Shown: positions 43,057 to 52,291 of the stretch, in pieces
Layout: every line of letters begins with the position of its first letter
Position numbering within the stretch: position 1 is the first letter of the stretch
DNA from: HK1 sp965221725
GTDB taxonomy: Bacteria; Pseudomonadota; Gammaproteobacteria; HK1
NCBI GenBank assembly: GCA_965221725.1
Contig: OZ244909.1
Coordinates: 3,596,001 to 3,660,000, forward strand
DNA: 64,000 nucleotides
Direction: 5' to 3'
Position numbers and translations under genes: made by a program
The notes under the pieces: generated by a model
Databases searched by the model: none
The model's input: only the letters and a program-made list of their open reading frames with translations
What the model was told of the DNA's origin: nothing

Positions 43057-45666
43057 ATGGCCGAGACGACTGTGCGAGAACTGGCCGACTCCGTCGGCAT
43101 CCCCGTCAACCGCCTGCTGGCGCATCTTGGCGAGTCAGGGTTGCACCATACCGGAGCTGACGAGCGGATCAACGACCAGGAGAAGGCGCAGTTGTTCACG
43201 CACTTGCGCCGCCTGCACGGCAAGGGTGCGGCGGAGCCGGTGACGTCACGCAAGATCACCCTGCGGCGCAAGTCCGTGAGCGAACTGAGAGTCGCCTCTG
43301 CGCAAGGCCGCCGCAAGACGGTCACGGTGGAGACCCGAGGGCGGCGGTCGCATGCGTCGGGCGCCGGTCTGCGGATCGACTCCGGCGTTGCTGCCGCGGG
43401 CGACACGGGCGACGCAAAGGCGCGCATGGACGCCGCCAAGCGCGCGCTGCACGAGGAGGCGAAGCGCCGCCAGCAGGAGCTCGACGAGACCCTGAGAGCG
43501 GAAGCGGAGGTGCGGGAGAAGGAGGAGGCCTTGCGCAAGCTGCGCGAGCCCGAGAAGAAACCCGCGCCGAAAGCGGAGCCCGAGACAGCGTCCGCCCCCG
43601 CCACACCCGCAGCCCCCGACACGGCGTCCGGCGCCGTTTCCCCCTCCCCCGCCGTTTCCACCTCCCCCGCCGTGCCCCCGGTCGCGCCGGCACCACCTTC
43701 GCGCCGCCCCGATGCGAAGCGCCCCGATGCCAAACGTTCCGACGCCAAGCGTGGGGAACGGGGCGGGCGACGCGAGCGGGGCCGGAGAAGCCGCGAGGAA
43801 CTGCATGTCGCGAGCGACAAGGCGGGTCGCAGGCGCAAGAAGCAGAAGTCGCGCCCGGTGGTCCGCACTCAGCCGACGCGACATGCATTCGAGATGCCGA
43901 CGGCGCCGGTGGTTCGCGAGGTCGTGATTCCCGAGACCATTACGGTGGGAGAGCTCGCGCAGAAGATGTCGATCAAGGCCAACGAACTCATCAAGGCACT
44001 GATGGGTCTCGGCATGATGGTGACCATCAATCAGGTCATCGACCAGGACGCCGCGATTATCGTGGTCGAGGAACTCGGCCACACGCCAAGGCCTGTCAAG
44101 GAGAGTTCCATCGAGGAGGAGGTCATGCAGGCGGGCGACGAGGCCGACCATCCAGCGGCGGCGCGGGCGCCGGTGGTAACCGTCATGGGTCATGTCGACC
44201 ACGGCAAGACGTCGCTTCTCGACTACATCCGGACCGCCAGGGTCGCGGCGGGCGAGGCAGGCGGCATCACCCAGCATATCGGTGCCTATCACGTCGAGAC
44301 CCCGCGAGGGAATCTCACCTTCCTCGACACGCCGGGCCACGCGGCGTTCACTGCGATGCGGGCGCGCGGCGCGCGGGCCACGGACATCGTGGTGCTGGTG
44401 GTCGCCGCGGACGACGGGGTGATGCCGCAGACCATCGAGGCGAGCACCCACGCCAAGGCCGCGAACGTGCCCATCGTGGTCGCGGTCAACAAGATCGACC
44501 GGGAGGACGCGGACCCCGAGCGTATTCGTCAGGCCCTGGCCGGCCACGAGATCGTTCCCGAGGAGTGGGGCGGAGACAACATGTTCGTGGACGTCTCGGC
44601 GCTGACGGGCCAGGGTGTCGACAACTTGCTCGATGCGATCAGCCTTCAGGCGGAGGTTCTGGAGCTGTCCGCCCCCCACGAGGGTCCCGCGCGCGGGGTC
44701 GTCGTCGAGTCCCGGATCGAGCGCGGACGCGGTCCGGTGGCGACCGTGCTCGTGCAGTCGGGTCGGCTCGCGAAGGGAGACATCCTGCTCGCGGGTCAGG
44801 AGTTCGGTCGGGTGCGGGGGCTGTTCGACGATACCGGCGCGGAGGTCGCCTCGGCCGGCCCGTCGATTCCGGTGGAAGTGCTGGGGCTGTCCGGACTCCC
44901 CGATGCCGGCGACGAGGCGGTGGTGGTTGCCGACGAGCGCAAGGCGCGCGAGATCGCCTCGCTCCGACACGGCCGGCATCGCGAGGTCCGGCTTGCCCGC
45001 CAGCAGTCGGCAAAGCTCGAGAACGTCTTCGAGCAGATGAAGGAGGGTGCGACCCACACCCTCTACATCATCGTCAAGGCCGATGTGCAGGGTTCGGTCG
45101 AGGCGCTTCGCGACGCGCTGACCCAGCTCTCGACCGACGAAGTCAAGGTCAACGTGATCACCGCCGCGGCCGGCGGAATCAGCGAGACCGATGCGAACCT
45201 TGCGGTTGCCTCGAACGCGATCATCATCGGCTTCAACGTGCGGGCGGATGCCGCTGCGCGCCGGGTGATCGAGACAGAGGCGGTGGATCTGCGCTACTTC
45301 AGCGTGATCTACGACGTCATCGATACCGTGAAGCAGGCGATGAGTGGAATGCTCGCGCCGGAGTTCCGGGAGGAGATCATCGGGATTGCCGAAGTGCGGG
45401 ACATCTTCCGTTCGAAGCGCTTCGGCAGCATTGCCGGCTGCCAGGTCTCCGAGGGCACGGTGCGCCGGAGCAATCCCATCCGGGTCCTGCGCGACAGCGT
45501 CGTCATCTACGAAGGGGAACTCGAATCGCTCCGCCGGTTCCAGGACGATGTGAACGAGGTGCGCGCCGGCACCGAGTGCGGTATCGGAGTCCGCAACTAC
45601 AACGACGTCAAGGTGGGAGATCAGATCGAGGTCTACGAACGCATCCAGCTCCAGCGCACGCTGTGA
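43057..45666 (+). CDS. infB: Translation initiation factor IF-2
   Basis: GTPase that delivers fMet-tRNA to the 30S subunit. 869 aa. One IF2N module at the very N-terminus (VRELADSVGIPVNRLLAHLG), a long Ala/Pro/Arg/Lys-rich linker, and a second IF2N (ITVGELAQKMSIKANELIKA). The GTPase domain has GHVDHGKTSLLDYIR, DTPGHAAFTAMRARG and AVNKIDRED; the fMet-tRNA-binding C-terminal domains end in GDQIEVYERIQLQ. The linker contains short repeats of DAKR type. Confidence 0.96.
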   Translation: MAETTVRELADSVGIPVNRLLAHLGESGLHHTGADERINDQEKAQLFTHLRRLHGKGAAEPVTSRKITLRRKSVSELRVASAQGRRKTVTVETRGRRSHASGAGLRIDSGVAAAGDTGDAKARMDAAKRALHEEAKRRQQELDETLRAEAEVREKEEALRKLREPEKKPAPKAEPETASAPATPAAPDTASGAVSPSPAVSTSPAVPPVAPAPPSRRPDAKRPDAKRSDAKRGERGGRRERGRRSREELHVASDKAGRRRKKQKSRPVVRTQPTRHAFEMPTAPVVREVVIPETITVGELAQKMSIKANELIKALMGLGMMVTINQVIDQDAAIIVVEELGHTPRPVKESSIEEEVMQAGDEADHPAAARAPVVTVMGHVDHGKTSLLDYIRTARVAAGEAGGITQHIGAYHVETPRGNLTFLDTPGHAAFTAMRARGARATDIVVLVVAADDGVMPQTIEASTHAKAANVPIVVAVNKIDREDADPERIRQALAGHEIVPEEWGGDNMFVDVSALTGQGVDNLLDAISLQAEVLELSAPHEGPARGVVVESRIERGRGPVATVLVQSGRLAKGDILLAGQEFGRVRGLFDDTGAEVASAGPSIPVEVLGLSGLPDAGDEAVVVADERKAREIASLRHGRHREVRLARQQSAKLENVFEQMKEGATHTLYIIVKADVQGSVEALRDALTQLSTDEVKVNVITAAAGGISETDANLAVASNAIIIGFNVRADAAARRVIETEAVDLRYFSVIYDVIDTVKQAMSGMLAPEFREEIIGIAEVRDIFRSKRFGSIAGCQVSEGTVRRSNPIRVLRDSVVIYEGELESLRRFQDDVNEVRAGTECGIGVRNYNDVKVGDQIEVYERIQLQRTL

Positions 45667-45690
45667 GCCGCGGTGGCCGGGACCAGAAGC

Positions 45691-45716
45691 ATGGGTAACG
45701 CCCATGGGTAATGCCT
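45691..45716 (+). repeat. 13-bp tandem duplication spanning the rbfA start
   Basis: Copy 1 ATGGGTAACGCCC (45691-45703) and copy 2 ATGGGTAATGCCT (45704-45716) differ at two bases. Copy 2 holds the rbfA ATG. Copy 1 opens a six-codon frame (MGNAHG, stop 45709-45711) that ends just past the rbfA start. Confidence 0.75.
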
Positions 45717-46081
45717 TGTACAGCCGGTCGGTTCGGGTGGCGGACCAGCTCCAGCGCGAGATTGCGCTCCTCGTCGTCCACGAGGTGGCGGACCCGAGGG
45801 TGGGAGCGGTGACGATCTCGGGTGTCGATCTCTCCCCCGACATGAGCCACGCGCGGGTGTTCGTGACCCCGGGTCATGGTACCGACGCTCGGGAGTCGGT
45901 GGATGCGCTGAACCGCGCGGCCGGATTCCTGCGCTCGCGTCTCGGCCGCCGACTGCGCATGCGGCGCATCCCGCGTCTCGTGTTCGAGCACGACCGTACG
46001 CTTGAGCATGCGCTGCACATCGACGCGCTGATCGACGCGGCGGCTGTGTCGCCGCGGCCGGCGGCCGGCGAACTCTGCTGA
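45704..46081 (+). CDS. rbfA: Ribosome-binding factor A
   Basis: 30S maturation factor acting on 16S rRNA helix 1. 125 aa. SRSVRVADQLQREIALLV, VTISGVDLSPDMSHARVFV and LRMRRIPRLVFEHDRTLEHA are diagnostic. The start codon lies in the second copy of a 13-bp duplication, so initiation may compete with a six-codon upstream frame. Order infB-rbfA-truB is standard. Confidence 0.95.
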   Translation: MGNALYSRSVRVADQLQREIALLVVHEVADPRVGAVTISGVDLSPDMSHARVFVTPGHGTDARESVDALNRAAGFLRSRLGRRLRMRRIPRLVFEHDRTLEHALHIDALIDAAAVSPRPAAGELC

Positions 46082-46093
46082 GGGTGCGCGACG

Positions 46094-47017
46094 ATGGGAC
46101 CGTCGGCACGACGATCGCGGGGACGTGCGGTCAACGGCATCCTCGTTCTCGACAAGCCGGTCGGGATGGGTTCGAACGAGATCCTCCAGCGGGTCAAGCG
46201 CCTGTACCGGGCGCGCAAGGCGGGGCATACCGGAAGCCTCGATCGTCTCGCGAGTGGACTTCTGCCGATCTGCTTCGGCGAGGCGACCAAGCTGTCCGGC
46301 TACCTGCTGAACGCGGACAAGCACTATCTCGCCACATTTCTCCTGGGAGTGACGACTACCACGGGTGACGCCGAGGGAGAAGTGGTGTCGCGCCGCGAGG
46401 TGCCGGCGCTTTCCGCTGCGCTCATCGAGCGGGTGGCAGCAGGCTTTCGCGGCGAGATCGAGCAGATTCCCCCCATGCACTCCGCCCTGAAGCACAAGGG
46501 CAAGCGGCTCTACCAGCTCGCGCACGAGGGCATCGTGGTCGAACGTGAGCCACGTCGCATCTCCATCCACCGCTTCGAGGCGTCGCGGTTCGACGGCGAC
46601 ACGATCGATGTCGAGGTGCTGTGCTCCAAGGGCACTTACATCCGTACTCTGGCCGAGGATTTCGGAGAGGCGCTCGGCTGCGGCGCGAGCGTTGTGGCGC
46701 TGCGTCGCATCGGCGCGGGTCCTTTCATCGCCGACGACATGGTGGAGATCGATACGGTCGAGTCGATGGCCATGCAGGGTTTGCGGGCCCTCGATGCGTC
46801 CCTGCTGTCGATGGAGGCGGCGGTCTCCGGTTGGCCGAGCGTGCGATTGCCCGAAGGCGTCGCGTTCTATCTGCGCAAGGGGCAGCCGGTTCAGGTGCCG
46901 CATTCTCCCACCGAGGGGTGGGTCCGGATCCACACCGAGCGAGCAGGATTCATCGGCGTGGGCGAAGTATTGGACGACGGACGGATCGCGCCGCGCCGGC
47001 TCTTGTCTCCGGCCTGA
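46094..47017 (+). CDS. truB: tRNA pseudouridine(55) synthase TruB
   Basis: Makes pseudouridine 55 in the tRNA T loop. 307 aa. NGILVLDKPVGMGSNEI opens the catalytic domain, and the catalytic Asp50 is in GHTGSLDRLASGLLPI. The usual residues after that Asp are P-L-A-T; here they are R-L-A-S, a non-conservative change beside the active site. The C-terminal PUA-like part is present (VAFYLRKGQPVQVP). The enzyme should still be active because the Asp and the flanking G-T-G/L residues are kept. Confidence 0.94.
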   Translation: MGPSARRSRGRAVNGILVLDKPVGMGSNEILQRVKRLYRARKAGHTGSLDRLASGLLPICFGEATKLSGYLLNADKHYLATFLLGVTTTTGDAEGEVVSRREVPALSAALIERVAAGFRGEIEQIPPMHSALKHKGKRLYQLAHEGIVVEREPRRISIHRFEASRFDGDTIDVEVLCSKGTYIRTLAEDFGEALGCGASVVALRRIGAGPFIADDMVEIDTVESMAMQGLRALDASLLSMEAAVSGWPSVRLPEGVAFYLRKGQPVQVPHSPTEGWVRIHTERAGFIGVGEVLDDGRIAPRRLLSPA

Positions 47018-47082
47018 AGAAACACCTTGCTTGTCAATAGGTTGCCACCGCGCCCGAATCCAGCGCGAACCCGGGGCCGAAC

Positions 47083-47111
47083 TTGTTAGGCGGGCGGCCG
47101 GTGGTTAGAAT
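47083..47111 (+). promoter_or_regulatory. rpsO promoter
   Basis: TTGTTA at 47083-47088, 17-base spacer, TAGAAT at 47106-47111, about 30 bases before the rpsO ATG. E. coli rpsO also has its own promoter at this place. Confidence 0.6.
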
Positions 47112-47141
47112 GCGCAACTTTGGCGAGAGGGGGTGGAATCA

Positions 47142-47411
47142 ATGTCGTTGTCTGCGGTTCAGAAGGCGGAAGTCGTCGAAGAGCACCGGCGCGGGGAGCG
47201 CGATACGGGATCACCGGAGGTTCAGGTGGCATTGCTCTCGAGCCGGATTACGCACCTCACCGGGCACTTCCGCCAGCATGCGCACGATTTCCACTCCCGC
47301 CAGGGTCTGCTGAAGCTTGTCAGCAAGCGACGCAAGTTGCTCGACTACCTCCGGCGCAAGGATGTCGAACGGTACCGGGCGCTGATCGCGAAGCTCGGCT
47401 TGCGCCGCTGA
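47142..47411 (+). CDS. rpsO: 30S ribosomal protein S15
   Basis: Binds 16S rRNA early in 30S assembly. 89 aa, exactly the usual length. DTGSPEVQVALLSSRI, LTGHFRQHAHDFHSRQGLL and SKRRKLLDYLRRKD are the family signature. ATG 47142 follows a purine-rich SD (GAGAGGGGG); an in-frame GTG nine bases upstream is less likely. Confidence 0.97.
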   Translation: MSLSAVQKAEVVEEHRRGERDTGSPEVQVALLSSRITHLTGHFRQHAHDFHSRQGLLKLVSKRRKLLDYLRRKDVERYRALIAKLGLRR

Positions 47412-47420
47412 TCCGACCCC

Positions 47421-47450
47421 CGATGTCACCATCGATCGATGATGGCATCG
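47421..47450 (+). promoter_or_regulatory. Bulged hairpin in the rpsO-pnp spacer
   Basis: CGATG-tca-CCATC pairs with GATGG-CATCG around the loop GATCGAT, a 10-bp stem with a three-base bulge, followed shortly by TTTT. It may be the rpsO terminator or, as in E. coli, an RNase III target used in pnp autoregulation. Confidence 0.45.
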
Positions 47451-47580
47451 AAAGTGTTTTCGTACCTGTCCAGTATTCACCCAGATGATCCCCTGACGTG
47501 TGCCGCGCGCCCCTCGTTCCGGGTATCGACGAAACTTCCCGGCCGGCGGGCGCCCCGGTAGGCCCTTCAAGGTTGAGTCC

Positions 47581-49680
47581 ATGACATCCATCAAGAAGAC
47601 GATTCCATACGGTCCCCGTGATCTGGTGCTGGAGACAGGCGAGATAGCACGCCAGGCATCCGGTGCGGTACTTGCAAGCCTCGGGGACACGGTGGTGCTG
47701 GCCACTGTCGTCGGGGCCCGCTCGGCGTTGCCGGGCCGCGATTTCTTTCCGCTGACCGTGGACTACGTCGAGAAGACGTACGCGGCGGGGAAAATTCCGG
47801 GTGGCTTCTTCAAGCGCGAGGGGCGGCCGACGGAGAAGGAGACGCTGACCTCGCGCCTCATCGACCGCCCGCTGCGCCCCCTGTTCCCCGATGGTTTCCG
47901 CAATGAAGTGCAAGTGATCGCCACCGTGCTTTCGCTTGATCCCGAGATCGATCCCGACATCCCGGCGCTGATCGGGGCATCGGCGGCGCTCGCGGTGTCG
48001 GGCCTTCCGTTCAATGGCCCGGTGGGTGCGGCGCGGGTCGGTTATGTCGGGGGCGAGTTCGTGCTCAATCCGACCTTCGAGCAGACCGCGGCGTCGGATC
48101 TGGATTTGGTCGTCGCGGGGACGAAGAACGCGGTGCTGATGGTCGAGTCGGAGGCGAAGATGCTCCCCGAGTCGGTGATGCTCGACGCCGTGATGTTCGG
48201 CCACGAGCGGATGCAGGCCGCTATCGACACCATTGAAGCGATCGCGGCGGAAGCGGGCAAGCCGGCGTGGGATCTCGAGGCGGCTCCCGCCGACGCTGCC
48301 CTCGCGGAGTCCGTGCGTTCGCACGCGGAATCCAGAATCCGCGGAGCGTATCAGGTCGTCGACAAGATCGAGCGCCGTGCCCGGGTGGGCGAGGTGCGCC
48401 GCGCGGTGATCGAGGCCCTGGCCGGAGGGGACGGCGCCGAGCGAGAGGAGACCGAGGTGCGCGGGGCGTTCGAAAAGATCGAAAAGTCGATCGTACGCGG
48501 CGCCATCATCGCGGGCGAGCGGCGTATCGACGGCCGCGACCCCGCCACGGTGCGCGATATCGCGAGCCGGGTGAAGCTCCTGCCCCGTACCCACGGATCC
48601 GCCCTGTTCACCCGCGGTGAGACCCAGGCCATCGTGACCACCACCCTGGGCACCACGCGAGACGCCCAGATCGTCGACGCCATCGAGGGCGAGCGCCGCG
48701 AGCCCTTCATGCTGCACTACAACTTCCCGCCTTTCTGCGTCGGCGAGACCGGACGGATGATGGGTCCGCGACGCCGCGAGATCGGTCACGGGCGACTCGC
48801 GAAGCGGGCGATTCAGGCGGTCATGCCGAACATGGACGACTTCCCCTACGTCGTGCGTGTGGTGTCGGAGGTGACCGAGTCGAACGGCTCCAGCTCCATG
48901 GCGACGGTGTGCGGGACCAGCCTTGCGCTGATGGATGCGGGGGTCCCGGTGGCGGCGCCGGTGGCCGGGATCGCGATGGGACTCATCAAGGAGGGCGACG
49001 CGTTCGTCGTGCTCTCCGACATCATGGGCGACGAGGACCATCTCGGCGACATGGACTTCAAGGTCGCCGGGACCGCCGAGGGCGTGACCGCGCTGCAGAT
49101 GGACATCAAGATTGACGGCATCACCCGGGAGATCATGGAGACCGCTCTTGTCCAGGCGCGTGAGGGCCGGCTCCATATCCTCGAGCGGATGAACGCGACG
49201 CTCGCCGCGCCGCGCATGGACATGTCGGTGTTCGCGCCGCGCATCATTTCTTTCAAGATCCACCCCGAGAAGATCCGCGACGTCATCGGCAAGGGCGGCA
49301 GTGTCATCCGGTCGCTGACCGAGGAGACGGGCGCCACCATCGACGTGAGCGACGACGGCACAGTGAAGATTGCTTCGGTCGACGCCGCTGCCGGCCTCGA
49401 GGCGCGCCGGCGCATCGAGCAGATTACCGCCGATGTGGAAGTTGGCACCGTCTACGAGGGCCGCGTCGCGAAGCTCATGGACTTCGGCGCCTTCGTCAAC
49501 ATCCTCCCCGGGCGGGACGGGCTCGTCCACATCTCCCAGATCTCCGAGGAACGGGTCGAGCGCGTCAGCGACAAGCTCCGCGAGGGCGACCGCGTGAAGG
49601 TCAAGGTGCTGGAGGTCGACAAGCAGGGCCGCATCCGCCTCAGCATGAAGGCGGTGGCGCGGGAGCAGCGTTCGGCCTGA
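47581..49680 (+). CDS. pnp: Polyribonucleotide nucleotidyltransferase (PNPase)
   Basis: 3'-5' phosphorolytic exonuclease of the degradosome. 699 aa from ATG 47581. Two RNase PH domains (GKIPGGFFKREGRPTEKE; GSALFTRGETQAIVTTTLG; PFMLHYNFPPFCVGETGRM) joined by a helical linker, then KH (IRDVIGKGGSVIRSLTEETG) and S1 (GRVAKLMDFGAFVNILPGRD). The end is slightly shorter than E. coli's 711 aa. Last gene of the operon, convergent with the YheT-like gene. Confidence 0.97.
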   Translation: MTSIKKTIPYGPRDLVLETGEIARQASGAVLASLGDTVVLATVVGARSALPGRDFFPLTVDYVEKTYAAGKIPGGFFKREGRPTEKETLTSRLIDRPLRPLFPDGFRNEVQVIATVLSLDPEIDPDIPALIGASAALAVSGLPFNGPVGAARVGYVGGEFVLNPTFEQTAASDLDLVVAGTKNAVLMVESEAKMLPESVMLDAVMFGHERMQAAIDTIEAIAAEAGKPAWDLEAAPADAALAESVRSHAESRIRGAYQVVDKIERRARVGEVRRAVIEALAGGDGAEREETEVRGAFEKIEKSIVRGAIIAGERRIDGRDPATVRDIASRVKLLPRTHGSALFTRGETQAIVTTTLGTTRDAQIVDAIEGERREPFMLHYNFPPFCVGETGRMMGPRRREIGHGRLAKRAIQAVMPNMDDFPYVVRVVSEVTESNGSSSMATVCGTSLALMDAGVPVAAPVAGIAMGLIKEGDAFVVLSDIMGDEDHLGDMDFKVAGTAEGVTALQMDIKIDGITREIMETALVQAREGRLHILERMNATLAAPRMDMSVFAPRIISFKIHPEKIRDVIGKGGSVIRSLTEETGATIDVSDDGTVKIASVDAAAGLEARRRIEQITADVEVGTVYEGRVAKLMDFGAFVNILPGRDGLVHISQISEERVERVSDKLREGDRVKVKVLEVDKQGRIRLSMKAVAREQRSA

Positions 49681-49789
49681 GCCCGCGGCGACGTACCAAC
49701 CCCGTGCCTTGCACTTGACCGCAGTTCGGCGTGGGTCCGTTGGTGGCTCGCCGTGGTAAGGAACATGACCGTGGTGCGGTCTGCATGAA

Positions 49790-50824
49790 TTATGCGGGGG
49801 TGTTCCTCCGCACGGGGGTGCCGCGTTCCCCGTCGATCTGCCCGGCCAGAAAGCGCGGAATCCTCTCCTCCAGCCAGTAGCGTGCCGTCCACGGCGCACT
49901 CCCCCCGACGAACCCGACGTGTCCGCCCGAGGCGCTCAGCTCCAGGCGAATGGAGGGTGAGAGCTCGTCGCGGCGCGGGACCACATTGCGGGTCATGAAC
50001 GGGTCGTCAAGGGCGTGGATTATCAGGGTCGGGCGTGCGACCCCGCGCAGGTACTGCCGGCAGCTTGCCGCGTGGTAGTAGTGCGCGGCGTCGCGAAAGC
50101 CATGCAGGGGCGCGGTGACCCGATCGTCGAAGCTGCGGAAGGTCCGCGCGCGGCGCACCACGTCGAGGTCGAGCGGGCCCGGCCGGCCCCGGAACTTCTC
50201 CATGATGCTGCGATGGAGATCAACCATGAAGTGGCGTCTGTAAATCCGGGAGATGCCGCGGTCGAGCCGGCCCGAGACTCCAGCCAGGAGGAAGGGGACC
50301 GATACCGCGACCGCGGCGGCAAGCTCGGCCCCGGCCCTCCGCTCGGCGAGCCACTTCAGCAGGACGTTGCCGCCCAGCGAGAACCCGACGGCGGCGAGGG
50401 GCGTCGACGGTTCCCGTTCGCGCAGGCGGCGCAGGAAATACCCGATGTCGCCGGTTTCGCCGGAGTGGTAGGTGCGCGGCAGCCGGTTCGCCTCTCCCCC
50501 GCACCCGCGGAAGTGCATGACCGCGCCGCGCCAGCCGCGCCGGACGAGTGCCCGGAGCAGGCCCTGAACGTGCGGTGAGCGGCTCGATCCCTGCAGTCCG
50601 TGCAGGATCACGACGATGGGGCCGGCGTTGCCGATCCAGTCGACGTCGATGAAATCCCCGTCCGGAAGCTCGAGACGCTCCCGGGCGAGGGGAACGGGAC
50701 GCTTCGAGCGCAGGAACGCCGGCCAGATGGTCTGCAGATGCGGCCCCGGCAACCACCACGCCGGCGTGAAATCGGCGGGGGCGATGGTTCCGTATCCGGC
50801 CCGCGCGGTGATTTTCCCGCTCAT
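49790..50824 (-). CDS. yheT: YheT-type alpha/beta hydrolase
   Basis: Predicted serine hydrolase of the COG0429 family; substrate unknown. 344 aa from the ATG before SGKITARAGYG. Family start PAWWLPGPHLQTIWPA; HGLQGSSRSPHVQGL oxyanion region; nucleophile Ser in GFSLGGNVLLKWL; catalytic Asp in IIHALDDPFM; His in SASGGHVGFVGG. Last member of the minus-strand run sdhCDAB-sdhE-ygfZ-yheT, 137 bases after ygfZ. Confidence 0.88.
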   Translation of the reverse strand: MSGKITARAGYGTIAPADFTPAWWLPGPHLQTIWPAFLRSKRPVPLARERLELPDGDFIDVDWIGNAGPIVVILHGLQGSSRSPHVQGLLRALVRRGWRGAVMHFRGCGGEANRLPRTYHSGETGDIGYFLRRLREREPSTPLAAVGFSLGGNVLLKWLAERRAGAELAAAVAVSVPFLLAGVSGRLDRGISRIYRRHFMVDLHRSIMEKFRGRPGPLDLDVVRRARTFRSFDDRVTAPLHGFRDAAHYYHAASCRQYLRGVARPTLIIHALDDPFMTRNVVPRRDELSPSIRLELSASGGHVGFVGGSAPWTARYWLEERIPRFLAGQIDGERGTPVRRNTPA

Positions 50825-50961
50825 GCGCGGTGCGGGCGCGGCCGGGGTGCCGCCGCCGTGACCGGGTGTGTGGCTTTCCCTGTCTGAGCCCGTCCGCGGG
50901 GCTGTCTGCCCGTCAACGCTCCGACTTGCGGAAGCCGTCCCGGTTCCGCTCACCGCAGGTC

Positions 50962-51975
50962 TCAGTCCGGTGGTGTCGGGTCGGCGGGGGAGGAAATTCG
51001 AACCGATGGGCCGTCCGGGCCGCGGGCCCGCAGACCCGGAGAGTGCGCGGAGGTGGTGTTGAGCACCACGAAGACGGCGTTGCCGCCATCGGGATACGGC
51101 TCCGCCGCGACGACGTCTCCCACCTTCGGCGCCCCGTCCGCCGCCCCGTCCACGATCGCGTCGCCTTCGGTGGCCATGCCGGTCCGCCCGACCCAGGCGC
51201 GGCGCTTGATGCGGCCGAGGTGCTGCGCTCGCGCGACGATCTCCTGGCCGACGTAGCATCCCTTGTCGAAGTTCACGCCGCCGAACCGTTCGAGGTTGAG
51301 CATCTGCGGGAGGAAGGCATCGGACATCGTCGCGGATACCCGCGCGACACCGGCGCGGATATCGGCGAGCCGCCATGCCCCGGCCTCGGCCCGCCGCACC
51401 CCGCCGGCCGGCGCCGACGACACGATCGAAGCGATGTGGTCGAGCGGACCCGTCACCATGAACCGCCGATGGCGCCCCGGCACCCGCGCCACCACCACCT
51501 CCCCGATCGTGGCGGCGGCGTCGACTTCGGCGGTTTTTGCCCATGTCCCGAGCCGGCCGGACAGGGTGCCAGCGCCCGCCACCCCGGTGACCCCCAGGGT
51601 GGCGCCGGCGTCATCAATCCGCACATCCGATCGCAGGATGAATATGCGCAAGCGCGCAAGAAGCGCCGCCGTGAACCAGCGTTCGCAGACGAGGCGGTAT
51701 CCGCCCTCCGGATCGGCGAACACCCGGAAGATCGCAAGCACGCGGCCCTTCGGTGAGCACCAGGCGGCGATGCGGGACGTCGTCGTGTCGATCTCCGCGA
51801 GGTCGGCGGTGAGTTGCCCCTGAAGCCACGTCAGGGCATCGCCGCCGGAGACCCGAAGCACGGTGAGGAAGTCGAGCGGCGAGATCGCGTTTCCGGCCAG
51901 CATTGCGTCCACTTTTTCGACGCCGGCAGCCGCGGCTGGTTCGGTCATCGCGGCGGGTTCGGCAGGTTTCATCAT
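50962..51975 (-). CDS. ygfZ: YgfZ/GcvT-like folate-binding protein
   Basis: Tetrahydrofolate-dependent factor that maintains [4Fe-4S] enzymes such as MiaB; paralog of glycine-cleavage T protein. 337 aa. The signature KGCYVGQEIVARAQHLGRIKRR with the essential Cys is intact; the N-terminal part LTWLQGQLTADLAEI also fits. Downstream of sdhE, close to its likely Fe-S clients in the sdh operon. Confidence 0.92.
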   Translation of the reverse strand: MMKPAEPAAMTEPAAAAGVEKVDAMLAGNAISPLDFLTVLRVSGGDALTWLQGQLTADLAEIDTTTSRIAAWCSPKGRVLAIFRVFADPEGGYRLVCERWFTAALLARLRIFILRSDVRIDDAGATLGVTGVAGAGTLSGRLGTWAKTAEVDAAATIGEVVVARVPGRHRRFMVTGPLDHIASIVSSAPAGGVRRAEAGAWRLADIRAGVARVSATMSDAFLPQMLNLERFGGVNFDKGCYVGQEIVARAQHLGRIKRRAWVGRTGMATEGDAIVDGAADGAPKVGDVVAAEPYPDGGNAVFVVLNTTSAHSPGLRARGPDGPSVRISSPADPTPPD

Positions 51976-52026
51976 TCAGTCCGATGGGGCGGCGGGTTGG
52001 CGCGAGTGTAGCGCCCATCGGCGAAC

Positions 52027-52284
52027 TCAGGGCCGTCCGAGGGCGTGGGCGCGAATCAGCGCGACGATGCCGCCGAGCCCCGTCGGCGGTGCGGCCTCCG
52101 GCGAGGCAATCCACTCGAGGATGTCCTGATCGGGCTGGTCGAGCAGGCGCTCCAGCGCCTTCATTTCCTCTGCGTCGAGGCGGTCGAGAGCGCGGCGCAC
52201 GAAGCGCTCCAGCAGTACATCCAGCTCTTTCATCCCGCGCCGGCAGCGCCAGCGCGCCCTCTCACGCGTCGCAGGCCCGGTCAC
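52027..52284 (-). CDS. sdhE: SdhE, FAD assembly factor for succinate dehydrogenase
   Basis: Promotes covalent FAD attachment to SdhA. 85 aa, family size. The R-G-x-x-E motif is present in RRGMKELDVLLERF, followed by L-L-D-Q-P-D-x-D-I-L-E-W, the usual end. GTG start, seven bases after the sdhB stop, so it is co-transcribed with its target. Older name YgfY/CptB; its reported partner YgfX/CptA is encoded at the other end of the locus. Confidence 0.92.
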   Translation of the reverse strand: MTGPATRERARWRCRRGMKELDVLLERFVRRALDRLDAEEMKALERLLDQPDQDILEWIASPEAAPPTGLGGIVALIRAHALGRP

Positions 52285-52291
52285 GGTACGG

